From Aptenodytes patagonicus (Eukaryota; Chordata; Aves; Sphenisciformes; Spheniscidae): DNA of 64,000 nt. The notes beneath the pieces are model-generated. The model saw only the letters and a program-made list of their open reading frames with translations. It searched no databases and was not told where the DNA came from. The translations under genes and the position numbers were made by a program. Position 1 is the first letter of the stretch. The number at the start of each line of letters is the position of its first letter. The DNA is taken from the NCBI RefSeq assembly GCF_965638725.1, contig NC_134963.1, positions 5,401,501 through 5,465,500 on the forward strand, in the 5' to 3' direction. Shown here piece by piece: positions 13,101 to 26,000 of this stretch.

Positions 13101-16100
13101 TACACTAAAGTAGATCAAACATCTGGAGTTTCAGATCATCCTTCTTAAGCAAACAAAAAGATGTCCAAGTACTTAAAAAAGGCACGACAAGCCTAATTGC
13201 AGTACTTGGACATCTGATTAGAATTCAGTGTTTGAAAGCAAACTTAAATGGCAGTAAAAACGCTTTCCAACCTGTTTAACAAAAGTGGTGAGCACTGACA
13301 GATCTTGGACTGCAGTGCAAGTTGCAGGTGCTCCACAAGTATCTACCAGACAGCAAAAACTCACTAGTGCTAGGCACTTTTCAAAGATATTTATGGATGT
13401 ACTTTTCAGGACAGCAACTGAGATCACAGATCTTACTAGCAATTTCTGTTACATTAACTTTACCAAGTAGGAGGGTACTGAGCTTGATTTTTACCAGTTT
13501 GTCTACACAGCTTGAAAAAATCTATCCTTTTGCAACTTTATAAAACGTAGACTTTAAAAGTAAGTCTTAATTTAAACTGAGATTTTTCTTCACAATTCAA
13601 AAATCAGTGAAATCAGTTTCTTAAGCCAGCTTGACCACTTCAGTTAATCTGTAAGTTGCTGTGCTTTTGGGAGTAGCAACTTTGAAAACAGCATTATGAC
13701 TTAAGCCCAGTAATTTCTGGAAAAACACACAACTGTGAATAAAAACCTCATACCATGTTAAGATATAAATTAATTCCTAGAACTTCCTACAGTTTGTGGT
13801 GTTTTGTTCACTGAAGTTCTTAAGTACATGAAGCACAGCAAAACCTCAAGCCCATAAAGGGCTTTTTTGCTATTTTGCTATTTTTCCCTTAGGGTCAAGG
13901 TTTATGATACAAGGTACAATATCCCAAAATTTTAGTGATTTTTCTTTTAAAAAATTCTTCCTCCCTGAACAGTAATTTGAAATATATGAACCAGAAGAGA
14001 CTAAAATGTCATTTTGTGTGATGGAAGCAGTTCTTTTTTAATTGATGCCAAATATTTCCACTGAGCATTTCTTGGATGGGACTATCAGGGGGCCAGAGGG
14101 CGATGAAAACTAAAAGATGTCTCTTCGTCCTTTGGAGCAGTTATTACCTTGCCATAGCTTACAAGCATCAGTTCTATTATAAGCAAGTTCTTTCCACCAC
14201 TTCTACAAAAGCCCTCAAGGCAAGAACACAAGTGTCTGCTTGTTATTGCGAGCCAGACAATTAAATCATTACTTTCATTTGTCAGGTGGCTTTGAGGTGG
14301 TGTTTGAGTTTTAGAGGATATCAGCCAAAACTGCCAAAAGGTATGAAACATGCAAGGCAACTTACTCTGCATTTCTGTATCTTTACCCGATCATTGCAGG
14401 CAGCCAGCCTGCTCGCTCACTGGGTTTTCACGTATTTGTCCTAATCCCCAACACCAGGTATTACGAATAAAAATGTGGTTCTATTCTGGAAAGAGATCCT
14501 CCAAACATAGCAATGTAAGAACTCATGTTATTTTTCTCTCAACAGCTCCCAACTCTAAGTGACACAAACTACTTCTCCTGTCAGTCTTTCAGATTAAAAC
14601 TGGATTCTCAGAAATAAAAATGATCTCCCTTTCTCACATCAGAGATTCTGCAAACCAATTACAGCAACTGTCACATATGTAAAACTCCCTGCATTTGTCT
14701 GTGCCCCTTGAGATATCAAACTGACTCTTCAAAGCATTCAGTGGGCTGACAAAGGTTGTAAGTGTCTAAAACTTGGTAAACAGGAATGTTGCTGACAAAG
14801 AGGATGAAAAATCCAACTTTTTTAGTTGGATTCACATCAGGGGTCACAGAACAGTGACCTGTGTACAGAAGTTCTGCACTACAGAAGAATAATGGTACAG
14901 CTAATTTAAATATTCATCATATGTTTGTTCATATATTTAGCTAGAGCCTCCATGCTCCTTGATACAGTATTTCAGCTAAGGATCAAAACTAGCATTTGTC
15001 AACACGGGTAAAGTGTACCCATGGGGTAGACTGGGGTTAAACCACAACAAGAAGGTACTTCTCTAACTCTGTGTCTTAACTTACCCCTTTCTTGAAGCTG
15101 GTAAGAAAGGTGGAAACTACCTTCTGTTACTAGAAAAAGGAGGATCTTCATACCCTCTTTGGGTGAACTAGAAAGCAATTGAATAGAGGGCTCAAAACAC
15201 AGGAGATGGGAACCCAGCAACTAGGAATACAGAGTATGTCGTACCAGGGGTCCTAGCAGCACTCCTCCTGACTCATAAGTATGTATAAAATCCCCATAAG
15301 GACAAAGAAATAAAAGCTTTACTTTGACATAAAACCTGTGACAAATCTCTAAGCAGGACAAGTGATATCTTAAAAACACTGTATGGATTTTTTTAAGAGG
15401 CACTTACAGCCTGAGCTGCTCAAGACTGCATTTTCTGCCAGCTGCTATTTACTTAATCTAGTATATGCCGAGATTAAATTTAGATTTGTTCATTTACACT
15501 ACAGTACTTTACCAACAGAATAGGTGAAAACTGTCGTCCAAAATTTCCGGTATAATCATGCCGGAAACTATGTCAAAGGTGTCATTTCTCAGAGCACTGA
15601 GAACACATTCCCTGCAAGCATCTCATGCCTTCATGAAGTAGAATAAATGTGTACTCATAAACAGAGGCATCCAAACATTCGTAGTCATCTGAATGAAAAA
15701 AAACCAAACCTGTACCCTGCATCAAAGATTTAGTTTGAGCCTTGAAAGAATGCATCAGGAGGAAGGAAAGCAGGGAGCTACAACTGGAATATCCTCTCAA
15801 TGGCTTATGCCATTGAACTACACCAGCTCTCAAACAGAAGAGTCAATTCAAAGACCAGACTTCCAGTTTCTCTTTTTGATGTTAATAGAGCATTTCATAC
15901 TCCTGTAAGACTTTAAAGTGGTCATCCTACCTAACATTACTGTAGCCTGAGACTATTAGTAACATGCTAATCTTCTTACAAAGCTAGCTTTAAAACCCAC
16001 GTAAGCAACTAGGGCTAATACAGTTACTATAGATAAAATACCAGCTTTAAACAATGTAATTCATTGATGTTTTGTTGAGGATTTTTTGTGTGAACACATG

Positions 16101-19100
16101 GGGAAGATTAGTTTGTTTAACTGCTGACTTGTAATAGAACAATGCTGGCTACAGGGATACAATAGAAGCAACCTATCCAGAGATGAAAAACACAGATACT
16201 CCCTGTTTTATTTTATTCCTGCTGCAGTCATTGTTATTTGCCAAACAGATGGCCAGTGGGAGACCAGGAGTACTTCACATGTGCATTTGTGCAGCTTGCA
16301 TTAGGTATTGTACCTGTTTCTTCCAACTGTTCAAACATCATTGACAGTACTGCAAGATATCTTTAGAAGAGGAGATATGTTTCACCACACATCTGCTTCA
16401 ATTATGTTTACTATTAAGTGCTATGTCCTTAGTAATGGAAAGGGAAGACTAGGATGAAGTCAAGCTGAAAAAGTGCTGACATCACTGCTTGTCTGCCCAC
16501 ATTCACCCACCTCCAACTTTAACATACTATGACTGTCATGATGCAACCATAAATTGTATTGAACAAACTAGGGGATATGTTAAGTATAATGAATAGTTAA
16601 GTAGTCTGGTCTTAGAGGCAGTAAAGCATGGAGATGAAATTCACAAAAGGAAAACAATGTTATGGTCTTGCGTATAATTCTAACAGCTCAAGATTTTAAG
16701 TGATTTTAAGAGGAAGTGGCAACAAAGGGCATCAGAACCTGGCAGGCTGACTAGGTGTTAGGCAACTATAATAAAAATTAGTATCTCCCTTCTATTTAAA
16801 AGCTGATTTTTCAGAAGCAGTAAAAGCATGCCCTGTATTACTGCTATAAACCACATGAAGAATCACCCTTCCTTCTGCCATCTGCTATAAATTTTAGAAC
16901 AAATTAGGTCCCAGTAGATTTTGGCAAGCTTTGGAGAGCCTGATCTTTGATACCACAAGTGGGTGTATGACTCAAACTTTCCCACCCAACACTTAACATC
17001 TCTCCTCCATTTCAATTTGAGATTTGGAGAAAAGCCCGCAGCCTCAACCTCTGACTGTGATGTTACGGTTTAGCTCTTCCAAGGACTGCCAATATCCTCT
17101 GGCATAGGAGAGAAACATATGAAATAAGTTGAGACCCGATTTAAAATAAGTATATATACATCTCTAAATAGCCAGATTGCTGTTAAAAATCCCATCGGAT
17201 TTCTTTCACAGGGAAGCTCTCCCTAGATATGGGCTGCTGCCCAAGGCAAAGCAATCTGTCAGAGTCAGGAGACTAGGACTGGGGGCACCAGGGGAAGGGA
17301 AGGAAAGGGAACTGCACAACAGCTCAACTGATAGGAGCTGATATGGGTTCATCTGACTGAAGATTACAAGGAAAAGTCTCTCACCAGCCAGGGTAAGAGG
17401 GCAGAGTGGGAAAAAGTAGAATGTGAGAAATTGCCCAGAAGAAAAAAGCGCGTGAAGACTCTGGATAACTTAAAAAGCTTTACCTGAGCCCAAAAATGTG
17501 CCGTGATTTTAAGGAAGCAGAGAGGTTGCCTAGATTCATTAATCTTTCCTGTTATCAAAAGTAAAGAGCTTTGTAAGGACTCCAAGCACAATGCAAGCCT
17601 GCTTCCACAAATAAGCTATAACTGCTCGTAAAGATGTGCTTAAGCTATTGAAACGCTCAAGGGGCCCAGCACAGATACTTGGTACCTACAGCAGCTGGGC
17701 AGAAAGGTCTCTGCTGTGGAAGTGCCGGACAGGAAACTTTTGCTCAGGAAACGCACAAAAAGGCCAAGGATAAAAACAGAGCTGCAGCTTACTCAAATGA
17801 TGGGCGCTTAACTCCAGAGATTTATGGAGCTGGGATCCAAATACTGTTTTTCATTGTATTTTCAACATATTTGTTTCCTTTCTCATTTGTTTGGGGTTTT
17901 TGTTTTTTGAATAACAGTAACACCACCAGATACCCAGAGACTGCAATTTGTGCCTCCTCTTGAAATCACTAAAAATCCTTCCACACTTCCCATTGGAGTC
18001 AACGCACACGTTTTCTCCCCCAAGAACAGGACAAAGTGCACAGTTAAAATCCTACCCTTGCTGTGGAAGGAAGCCCTGACATTAAGGATGAATTTTCAAC
18101 AGAAACTTGGAATTGCTACCTTCTGCGAGCATGTAGAAAACTGTATAAATAAAAATAAGCAGTATCTAAAGCATACTCTTTTATTCATACAATCTTTTTT
18201 TAAAGTATCAACTATGCTTTTTAATTTAAGTAAGAGGTGAGCCAGCTGCCAAAACAAACAAGATTCAAGAGCCAGCCAGCGTCCAGTTGTGCTAAGCAAG
18301 ATACAGTCATTAACTAAAAGGAACCGTTATTAAAATTATCATTATAATAGCATTATTAGCTTAATTACTAGCACCACTGACTACAGCTATATTTCAATAG
18401 CACATTTTCTCCAGCTACAGAGCACATTTCCCCTGCATAGTATACCTTACTAAGAACTGCTCACAAGATGAACACAAAACAGCATCATATGTTGTCTTCT
18501 TTTCCCAAACATAGTATTTCTAAGTGGTTTTGATTAGAAGAGTTCTAGCAGTGATAACAAGGTTGCAAACAGGACTTTAATTCGCACCTTAGAACACAAC
18601 ACAATCTCATGTAGATAAAATTCTTTAATCTTAATTCAGAATGAATGTTCCCATTAAATGTGACTGCACCTGGTCATACTTAAACATCAGTATTACATCT
18701 GTTACCCTAGTGAGCAGTATTTTCTTCCCAGAGATTAAAAACCTCTCATTTAGCATCAGACATCAATATATAAAGTCTAAGAAATGGACTTGAACCCGAG
18801 AATTAGGACAGCGGCAAAGAACAGCAGGTTTCTACTCACAGGAACACACCAAAGCTACAGCTGTTGCTACTCACAAGTTTACAGCTACTGTCCTCCCCCA
18901 TCATAGCGTGTTCACACACGGTTTCCATTCACACAAAATATGAAAACATATCCAGTAATTACTCTTCTGCATTGTCCATCACTTTCCCACAACACATTTC
19001 ATATTATGGGATCTGAAACTGGTACAGAGCACCCTTTTTGCCACTTATGCATGAAATTTAATCCTTCAGTTTAGCATAATCAGCAATACATATGGAAGAA

Positions 19101-22100
19101 CCGTTTTGAGCCCTGTTATGACTTTTTTTACTTCTAAAACAATAAGGAATAGCATATTAAATCCCCACAAGCAGTCTACAAAACAGAGCATTTGAATATG
19201 TTTTGTACATATTAGGAGAAATTTCATTACAAAAGTCAAAAAAGAGTGCATTCTGTGTGCTTCACGATGACAAACAACATTTACAGAAAGCATTAAAAGG
19301 GGTCAACAAAAACCTGACTAGGACTTCGATTGGTTTCATGATGTCCAAGTTTCCAGTTAGATGCATAATTATGTATTGTTTTGCCAATGTCTTTGGGGCA
19401 ACTTTTTAAAATACACACAACCCACTTTTACCATTTGATGTACACATCGGAGGACAGGTAGTAAGAAACACTACACTTGAGTTCTAAATACTCAAACTTT
19501 GTAGAGTGTAAGTTTTCCTATTCGTTAGTTTTGTTTCAGACAGAAGCTGTTGCTCCTCAACGAGTTGTCAGATATGAACGTGACAGTGTTAAGATTGAAA
19601 ATGGAGACAAAATTAGAGCATCTTAACTTAAGTCTTCATTCAAACAAACCTTCCTGACTTCACTGGATGGTTCACACCCAATTAAGGATTTAGCTCTAAT
19701 TCTATGTAAAAAAACAAGCCACCAGCTGTGACAATTAAATGTTCAGTTACTAGTTCTGTAGAATACTCACACCATATGCATGAAGCATGAGCTCTCTTGA
19801 GTATATTTTATATTTGCAGGTCATATTTGTGGGTTTAATAAAAATAATAATGCATACCCTTCTGTTTTTGAAGACATGGGTTCAAGTTCTGGTTTGTGAC
19901 ATGCAGAAAACAAACCAAATAATTTCATCACTTTGGGTTTGCATCATATAAGACTTTACACATACTTAGGATAACGGCCAAGTATTGCTCAAAGAACATG
20001 TGATTCCAGTAGTACGATGGACATGCACATCAGCAGAACTACCAGGTAGGAGTGAAGGAGCTTCAAGGATATTACAGTTTTGACTTGTACCACATTGGCA
20101 AAACTAAAGAGCATATGTTACAGAGCACATGAAGTAGAGACAAAGCAGCTCAGCTGGAAGATCAAAACAAGCAATTTAGAAATAAATGGACTGAGGCCAG
20201 CAACTCCTTTCTATGCCTGGACTGTATACTGAACAAGCTGTTCACAAGACAAAACTGTTTATATAGAAAAATCCACATGACAGTCTTATGACAGGAAATA
20301 TTACTCTAGAAATTTTTGTGAGTTACTGAAAGGATCACAGGGTTGTAACTACTAAGCTCTGCGTGGTTATGACTTGAAAAGTTACTGCTCACCAGCTGTT
20401 CACTACCACCATTCTGGAAGTCAGTACTCCAGAAAGCACTGGTGGCAGAAGGTAGTTCAAGTCCATTCTTCAAGAACTGCAATTCACTGCACCGTATTAC
20501 CTGGGGCCGTAGGGTCAGTAATTGCCAGCTGGCACCAGAACCACCAACCTGGGACCATAATTTCCAAGGCTGCCCCCGTGTGAATCTGCCAGACCTTGTG
20601 AGTCAACGCTCAGCTAGATGCAAAGTCTCCATCACTTCCGCTTCCACGGAGTGCTTATGAAGCAGACCTTAGTGAAGCTATGAATGAGGTATTTTCCTTC
20701 CCCTTCCAGTGCTAGAGAACTTGCAGGCTAATCCAGGTTCCTTCCCTCTAGAAGCGTATTTCATGCAAATGTAAACATAGCAGCATAAGAGCCTTTTCTT
20801 TAGAATGTTTCTGTGAAATAGTACTTCATATTCATGTTTCTATAACCTTGACTACTCATTTGCATATTCAAGAAAATTTCATCTCTCATCCTTTAAAAAA
20901 AATTACTCACCCACAACTCTGTCTCCTACTTTTACTCCCATCTTCCTCATGGCTGCAGCATACAAAGCTACAGCTTGTCTCAGTTCTTCAAAAGTAACTT
21001 TCAAGATTTCTTCTTTGCCTTCCTCTGAGGAAAGAAGATCAAAACAACCAGTCAAAAATTATGCATTACGACATAAGTAGAGTCCAGTACAAACAACTAA
21101 TTGTGGAAGAAAGAGAATATGGAGGAATTTTAGGAAAACAGTTCCCACTAATAGTTATACTTTTTGCTTTTCAAGTTCCTCTTATGCTGTACCAAGCTTT
21201 TATTTTTAATGGAAATCAAGTATTAATCAGTAGTATTCATTCAGCAGGCACCAGGACTTTTTTAAAGATAGAAACATGTATCTGCAAAAATGCAAACTAT
21301 TCACTGGAGGAAGGTGTGTTCTCAAAGAGCATTCATGATAAATAGATTGCACTCACCAAGGCTACTTTCTAACATGGCAGTAACAACCTCATTTTCCCTT
21401 TTTGCTCAGTTTTCTCATTAGGGCTAGGAAGCAGCAGCAAGGTGCCAACTTTAGGTTTTATTACAGCAAGTCACCATTGACTAGAAAATCATGCACATAT
21501 AGTTACTAAGGTCTGACTTTCAATATGCTTTTTAAACATCTGCGTTTGCCAACATACCACAAAGCAAGTAAACTAAACCGGATTCCATTCATCTGTGAAA
21601 AGATCTGCAGGGTGTTTTCATTTTCATACTGAATGTCAGATGTTACATAAGCTGTTAATAAATCACTCGTGAAACAAAATGAACAAATCTAAGTGTTATG
21701 AAAGACAAAGTTTGTCATCTTAAAGGTCCCTTCCTGTACTTCCTCAGTGTGACTCCTGCAAACCATTTGGCCTGTCCTGTTTCCAGTATCCAGCACTTCT
21801 TATGAAAACACATATGCCAAGGATGTCACAAAAGTGTACTGCATGCCCTGGTACAGCAGGTCCTTGCAGAACAGCTACCATCACTCTGATTTCCTTAAGC
21901 AGGGAACAGTATTTTTACCATTTTGCCTTCTTAGACTCCCATCCCAGTAAATTTAGACCTACATGGAGCAAGAGAGCAGGTTGTGATGGGAAACAACACA
22001 GCAGTCAATTAACATGTAGTTCATAAGCTGAGCAGGGACTGCTGACAGGTACTGTGTTCCCATAGAACAACAGAAAACGGGACTCTGATCTTATTCCATG

Positions 22101-22948
22101 ATTAAAGCCCCCAGGAGAAGGGAGTCACAAATAAGAGATTCACAGTGGGAGCCACATGAAATTGTTTAGGAAAGTTACATCTACATTCCTGTGCTCTATT
22201 ACACCCACATTGCTCCCACAGAATCATCCCTAGCGAACACACGAATCTGACAGGTTCCCTAAACACCACTCTGACCTAGCAGTGAGGGGTTAACAAAAAA
22301 TACTCTGACTTAAGAGATCTTAAGAAGATTAAATACAGCAGAAGGTCATGAAAAGAGATGCAGGTGGAAGTCTGTTCACCACAGAGAAGTAAATGTGTTC
22401 ACTCCGGGACTGATACAGTATTCAACTGGAAAAAAATTTTGCTCCTGTTGGTATCACCACCTGTGATTATGTGACACAAAGCAGTGAGTCTCCAGTACAC
22501 CCCATGACTTCCTAACAAGAAACAAGATCTACAGGGACAGTGTAATCACATACCAAACCAAATAATTTACTAAGTTGATAATAACTCCTTCAATAATTTG
22601 AACTGAAAGTATTAAACTCCACTTTTTCCTCAAGTTGCATGTTTAGCTTTTAGCATTAACAAATCAATCATATCAATTCTACATACATTTAGAGCTGACT
22701 TACTAATCAGTGTTTGGCTTTCAGGTGTTGCACAAGATGTACTTAATAAGTACATTGATTTCCCCCCCCCCCCCCATTAAATAATACATAAGAAGCTTTC
22801 CTAATGATCTCAGAATCTGAAAGTGACGAGTTCATCACTTTGAAGCCAGCTGTTACAAGCCTCATTTCTATCAGACTTCACCAGATCAATTCTTATTACA
22901 CCAAAACCGGGTCACAGATTTTTCCCATTCTCTCTGAACTGGCAGCTG

Positions 22949-23003
<55 letters not shown>

Positions 23004-26000
23004 TGTGTGTGTATGAATATGATCAGAGTTTCTTTCAATACCTCTAAGCAGTAAAATGCAACTGATAAGTATTTCTTCTTCAGAAGTAAGCTTACAGAAG
23101 ACGATTCTCTTAGCCATTTAAAAACAATGTGAGACAACAGAACAACAGTAATACATATGTAATTCAAAAACTGATCTCCATGCATCAGGAATCAGAAACT
23201 AAGACTTTTAACACCTACACAATCAATCCATACTTCTGCATAATTTTCTCTGCTAGTGAGCTGTAAGACTACATTGTTTATTGTTAAGCTACTAAGAAGC
23301 ATCACCGCTTGGTCAGTCATAAGATAAGGATTAGGTCCTGCAAAAGGGAAGCTCAGAATACAACTCCCTAAGGAAGCACTCACACACCTGCACAGAAGCT
23401 AATCCCATCTAACAGAGACGAGAATAATTTTTTTAAAGTTACCAAAGTCAGCAGATACAGGGAAGGGACTTTATTGTCTTAATATGACCATCCTCATTAT
23501 GACATACCTGGATTTTACTACACTTTAATATCTTCTCCAGTATAACAAAAAATTAAGACTGAGCTTTAGTGTTCCAGAAAAGTGAAATTCCAAGTCTTCC
23601 ACGCATATAACTTTCCTTCCTTTCTGTATTGTCAAAAGCAGAGTTAATTCATACCTACGCCCCATGTATTCCTTAGTATTCCTAAGATAAAAGGCATAGG
23701 AAGAGCGTGGGAAGGACAATACCAAGCAACAGTGCCAAAATACTTCCCGAAGGCAAACATTAGGCAAGTGTTTATGACAAGTGTGAAGTAATAGCTCAAA
23801 TATTGAGTGATGCTAAACACAGCATGATCTCCACTACCTTAATGTAGTTAAGCACATTCTAAGACTTCATTTAGTTTGCCGAGGACTTTTCAGAACTATC
23901 TATATTCCCAGAGCATATTGTGCTGTTTTTTGCAGAGCTGTATCAGATTCTGCAGAGTTACTGACTTTATTTTCCTCTTTTCTCCTCACCCAAGCCAGTT
24001 TATTTCAAGGTTTCATAAAAAGCAGAGCTGTTTTATAAGGCCTAGTCTTGTGAACTATAAATAAATACAAGCCATTAATTCTTCCTTACTTGCTGCATAC
24101 AGTGCAATCTTGTCATTGTCCTTGTGCTTCAGAAGATTTTCTGCATAGTTCAGACGGCTACCTTTAAACCACTCCGGGACATCCGCAATACTTTTGGACG
24201 TATCAATCACCTGAAAAAAAAGATAATACATTTATGGAAAACTGTAATATAATTTCTTTTTTAGAGCATTGTACAGAAATCAGCTAATTAATTCCAAGCT
24301 CTTTATACACTATTAGGCAAGAATCATTTCTCCCAGCTTACAGATGGCAAACAGGCACTAGATCCTATAGTTATAGGCCTGGAAAGATTAATGATTTGTT
24401 AACTGTCACAAGCAAAGACATCATTACAACAAAACTAGAAAGAGTTCCTTGCTGACAGTTCTGCCTTCGAACCAGCCTTAAATACACCAGTGAAGCGAAC
24501 CACTATGGCTACATCCAGACCACAAGACACACGCAAACCACAGTGCACACTGGGTTTTTGCCTCTGGGAACATCCCGAACAGGGACTGAGCTACAGCATA
24601 CTGTAGCTCTCTACCAGGCCATACGCTTCAGCCTCCCTCTTACAAAAATCAAAGCACAGGAAGGTGCGAGTACCCAGTCTCCCCCAGCATGAGTCACAAG
24701 GTACGGAGACCAACATCAGGAACTTAAGACAATGGTGATTCAAATTAACCCTAGGCTAAATAAGTGACCTGCACAGTCAAACATGGAATAAAAAGCTTCA
24801 ACTTTTTAGTTAATTCTCCATTTTAAGAATGAAGTAAAGAATTGCAGTAAACATTTAAGTACCCCACAGCTTCATCCGGAGTGCAGAAATACCACTACTA
24901 ACCTCTACAACTAACAAATATTGTATTACAAACTGTCAGAGTGCATATTTCTACCATACGTGATTTGCTGTTTTCTAAAAAATAAAAAAGAGGGTCCAAA
25001 AACCTAATAAGCCCATAAGTAATTCACCATTTAGGACAGACATGCAAAGAATTGAAAAATGCAATGAAAAGCTAAGACTATACCTTTAATAATAGTGATA
25101 GGTAAAGAACCCCTTAGCATTAGCCACAAAGGTCTGTAAATTCCTTCTGAAATGCCCCACTGTTTAGAGATTCAACTGCCCAGCAGCACAAGTATTTTGT
25201 AATCTTTCAATTGAAACTTCATAGTTGTTTTTTGAAAGCTTCAGCCTGTACCCTCAGGTTCTCTCATGGACTGCACATGCATTACAGAGACAGCATTCTT
25301 TCAGACCAATTAAAATGCTCTTCCGAAAGCCAGAGAGAACTCAAAATACCTGCCATTCCAGAAAACCCAATATTTTTGTGCTTTGAGATGCACAGTATAT
25401 GTATTACTGGAGGCAATCCTAAAATTAATTTTTATAAAGAGAAGTTAAGCTCATGTGGAAATGCTCTACTCTATCACTTTATTTCAAATGAATTTTCTAA
25501 AAATGGGAACACTCAAGATTTCTTTGCTTGTAACAGTTAGCTAGAACTGGGTTATAGCATTTACAATTTATCAACTCAGGCTGCATTAATATGTTTTTAT
25601 ACCAACATATATTACTGCAGTAATTAGAAGCCACTCTTAAAACTGACTCATTACTGAATTCCTTAGCTTGAAGAAAAGCGAGCAGAATATTTTCAGCATT
25701 TTCCAGGACAAGATCAATATAATCCTATTTTTTCCTGAAGTGGAACACCCCTTCAAAGAGCTCCAGGTGGTGCTGGTGCTCCAAGGTGCTGGACTCACAT
25801 ACTTGATGCTCCATTATTTTCTACTCAGATAACATCTGAGTAGACTCCTAGTTAAGCCAAATCTCTTTGGTAGAGGTACTTCGTTATATGTACAACCTGA
25901 TCTCTCCCTTAGAGGAAAGTTCTCAGCAAGCAACAGAAACTCAAGGTTGCTAATTTAGTGAAAGATCCCAGCTAGATCCCAGTTCTAGCAAGTCTATAAA

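Larger units (their letters stand above)
12286..20910 (-). other. AACS: AACS intron 4, the largest intron (8.6 kb)
   Basis: AT-rich intron between exons 4 and 5. It holds a 15-bp-stem inverted repeat at 13159-13215 and a shorter 9-bp hairpin at 14810-14832. No coding exon, LTR or CR1 piece was recognised, although old diverged repeats could be missed by eye. Confidence 0.6.
7552..21024 (-). other. AACS: AACS coding exons 4-7 (residues 115-251)
   Basis: Exon 4 is 20911-21024 (114 nt), exon 5 12188-12285 (98 nt), exon 6 8197-8311 (115 nt) and exon 7 7552-7633 (82 nt). The translation includes [51 protein letters not shown] and [15 protein letters not shown], all matching AACS. Donors are GTGAGT, GTGAGT, GTATTT and GTAATG, and every acceptor is an AG after a pyrimidine-rich run. 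Exon 6 is followed by the least consensus donor of this group (AAAG then GTATTT). Confidence 0.93.
21025..24089 (-). other. AACS: AACS intron 3 with simple repeats
   Basis: 3.1 kb intron between exons 3 and 4. It contains a 14-C run (22762-22775) and a 44-bp TA array (22953-22996). The rest is AT-rich with no recognised element. Confidence 0.65.

Noticed and set aside
22804-23185. Reading frames with IYIYIY repeats
   Set aside because: They are translations of the TA microsatellite.
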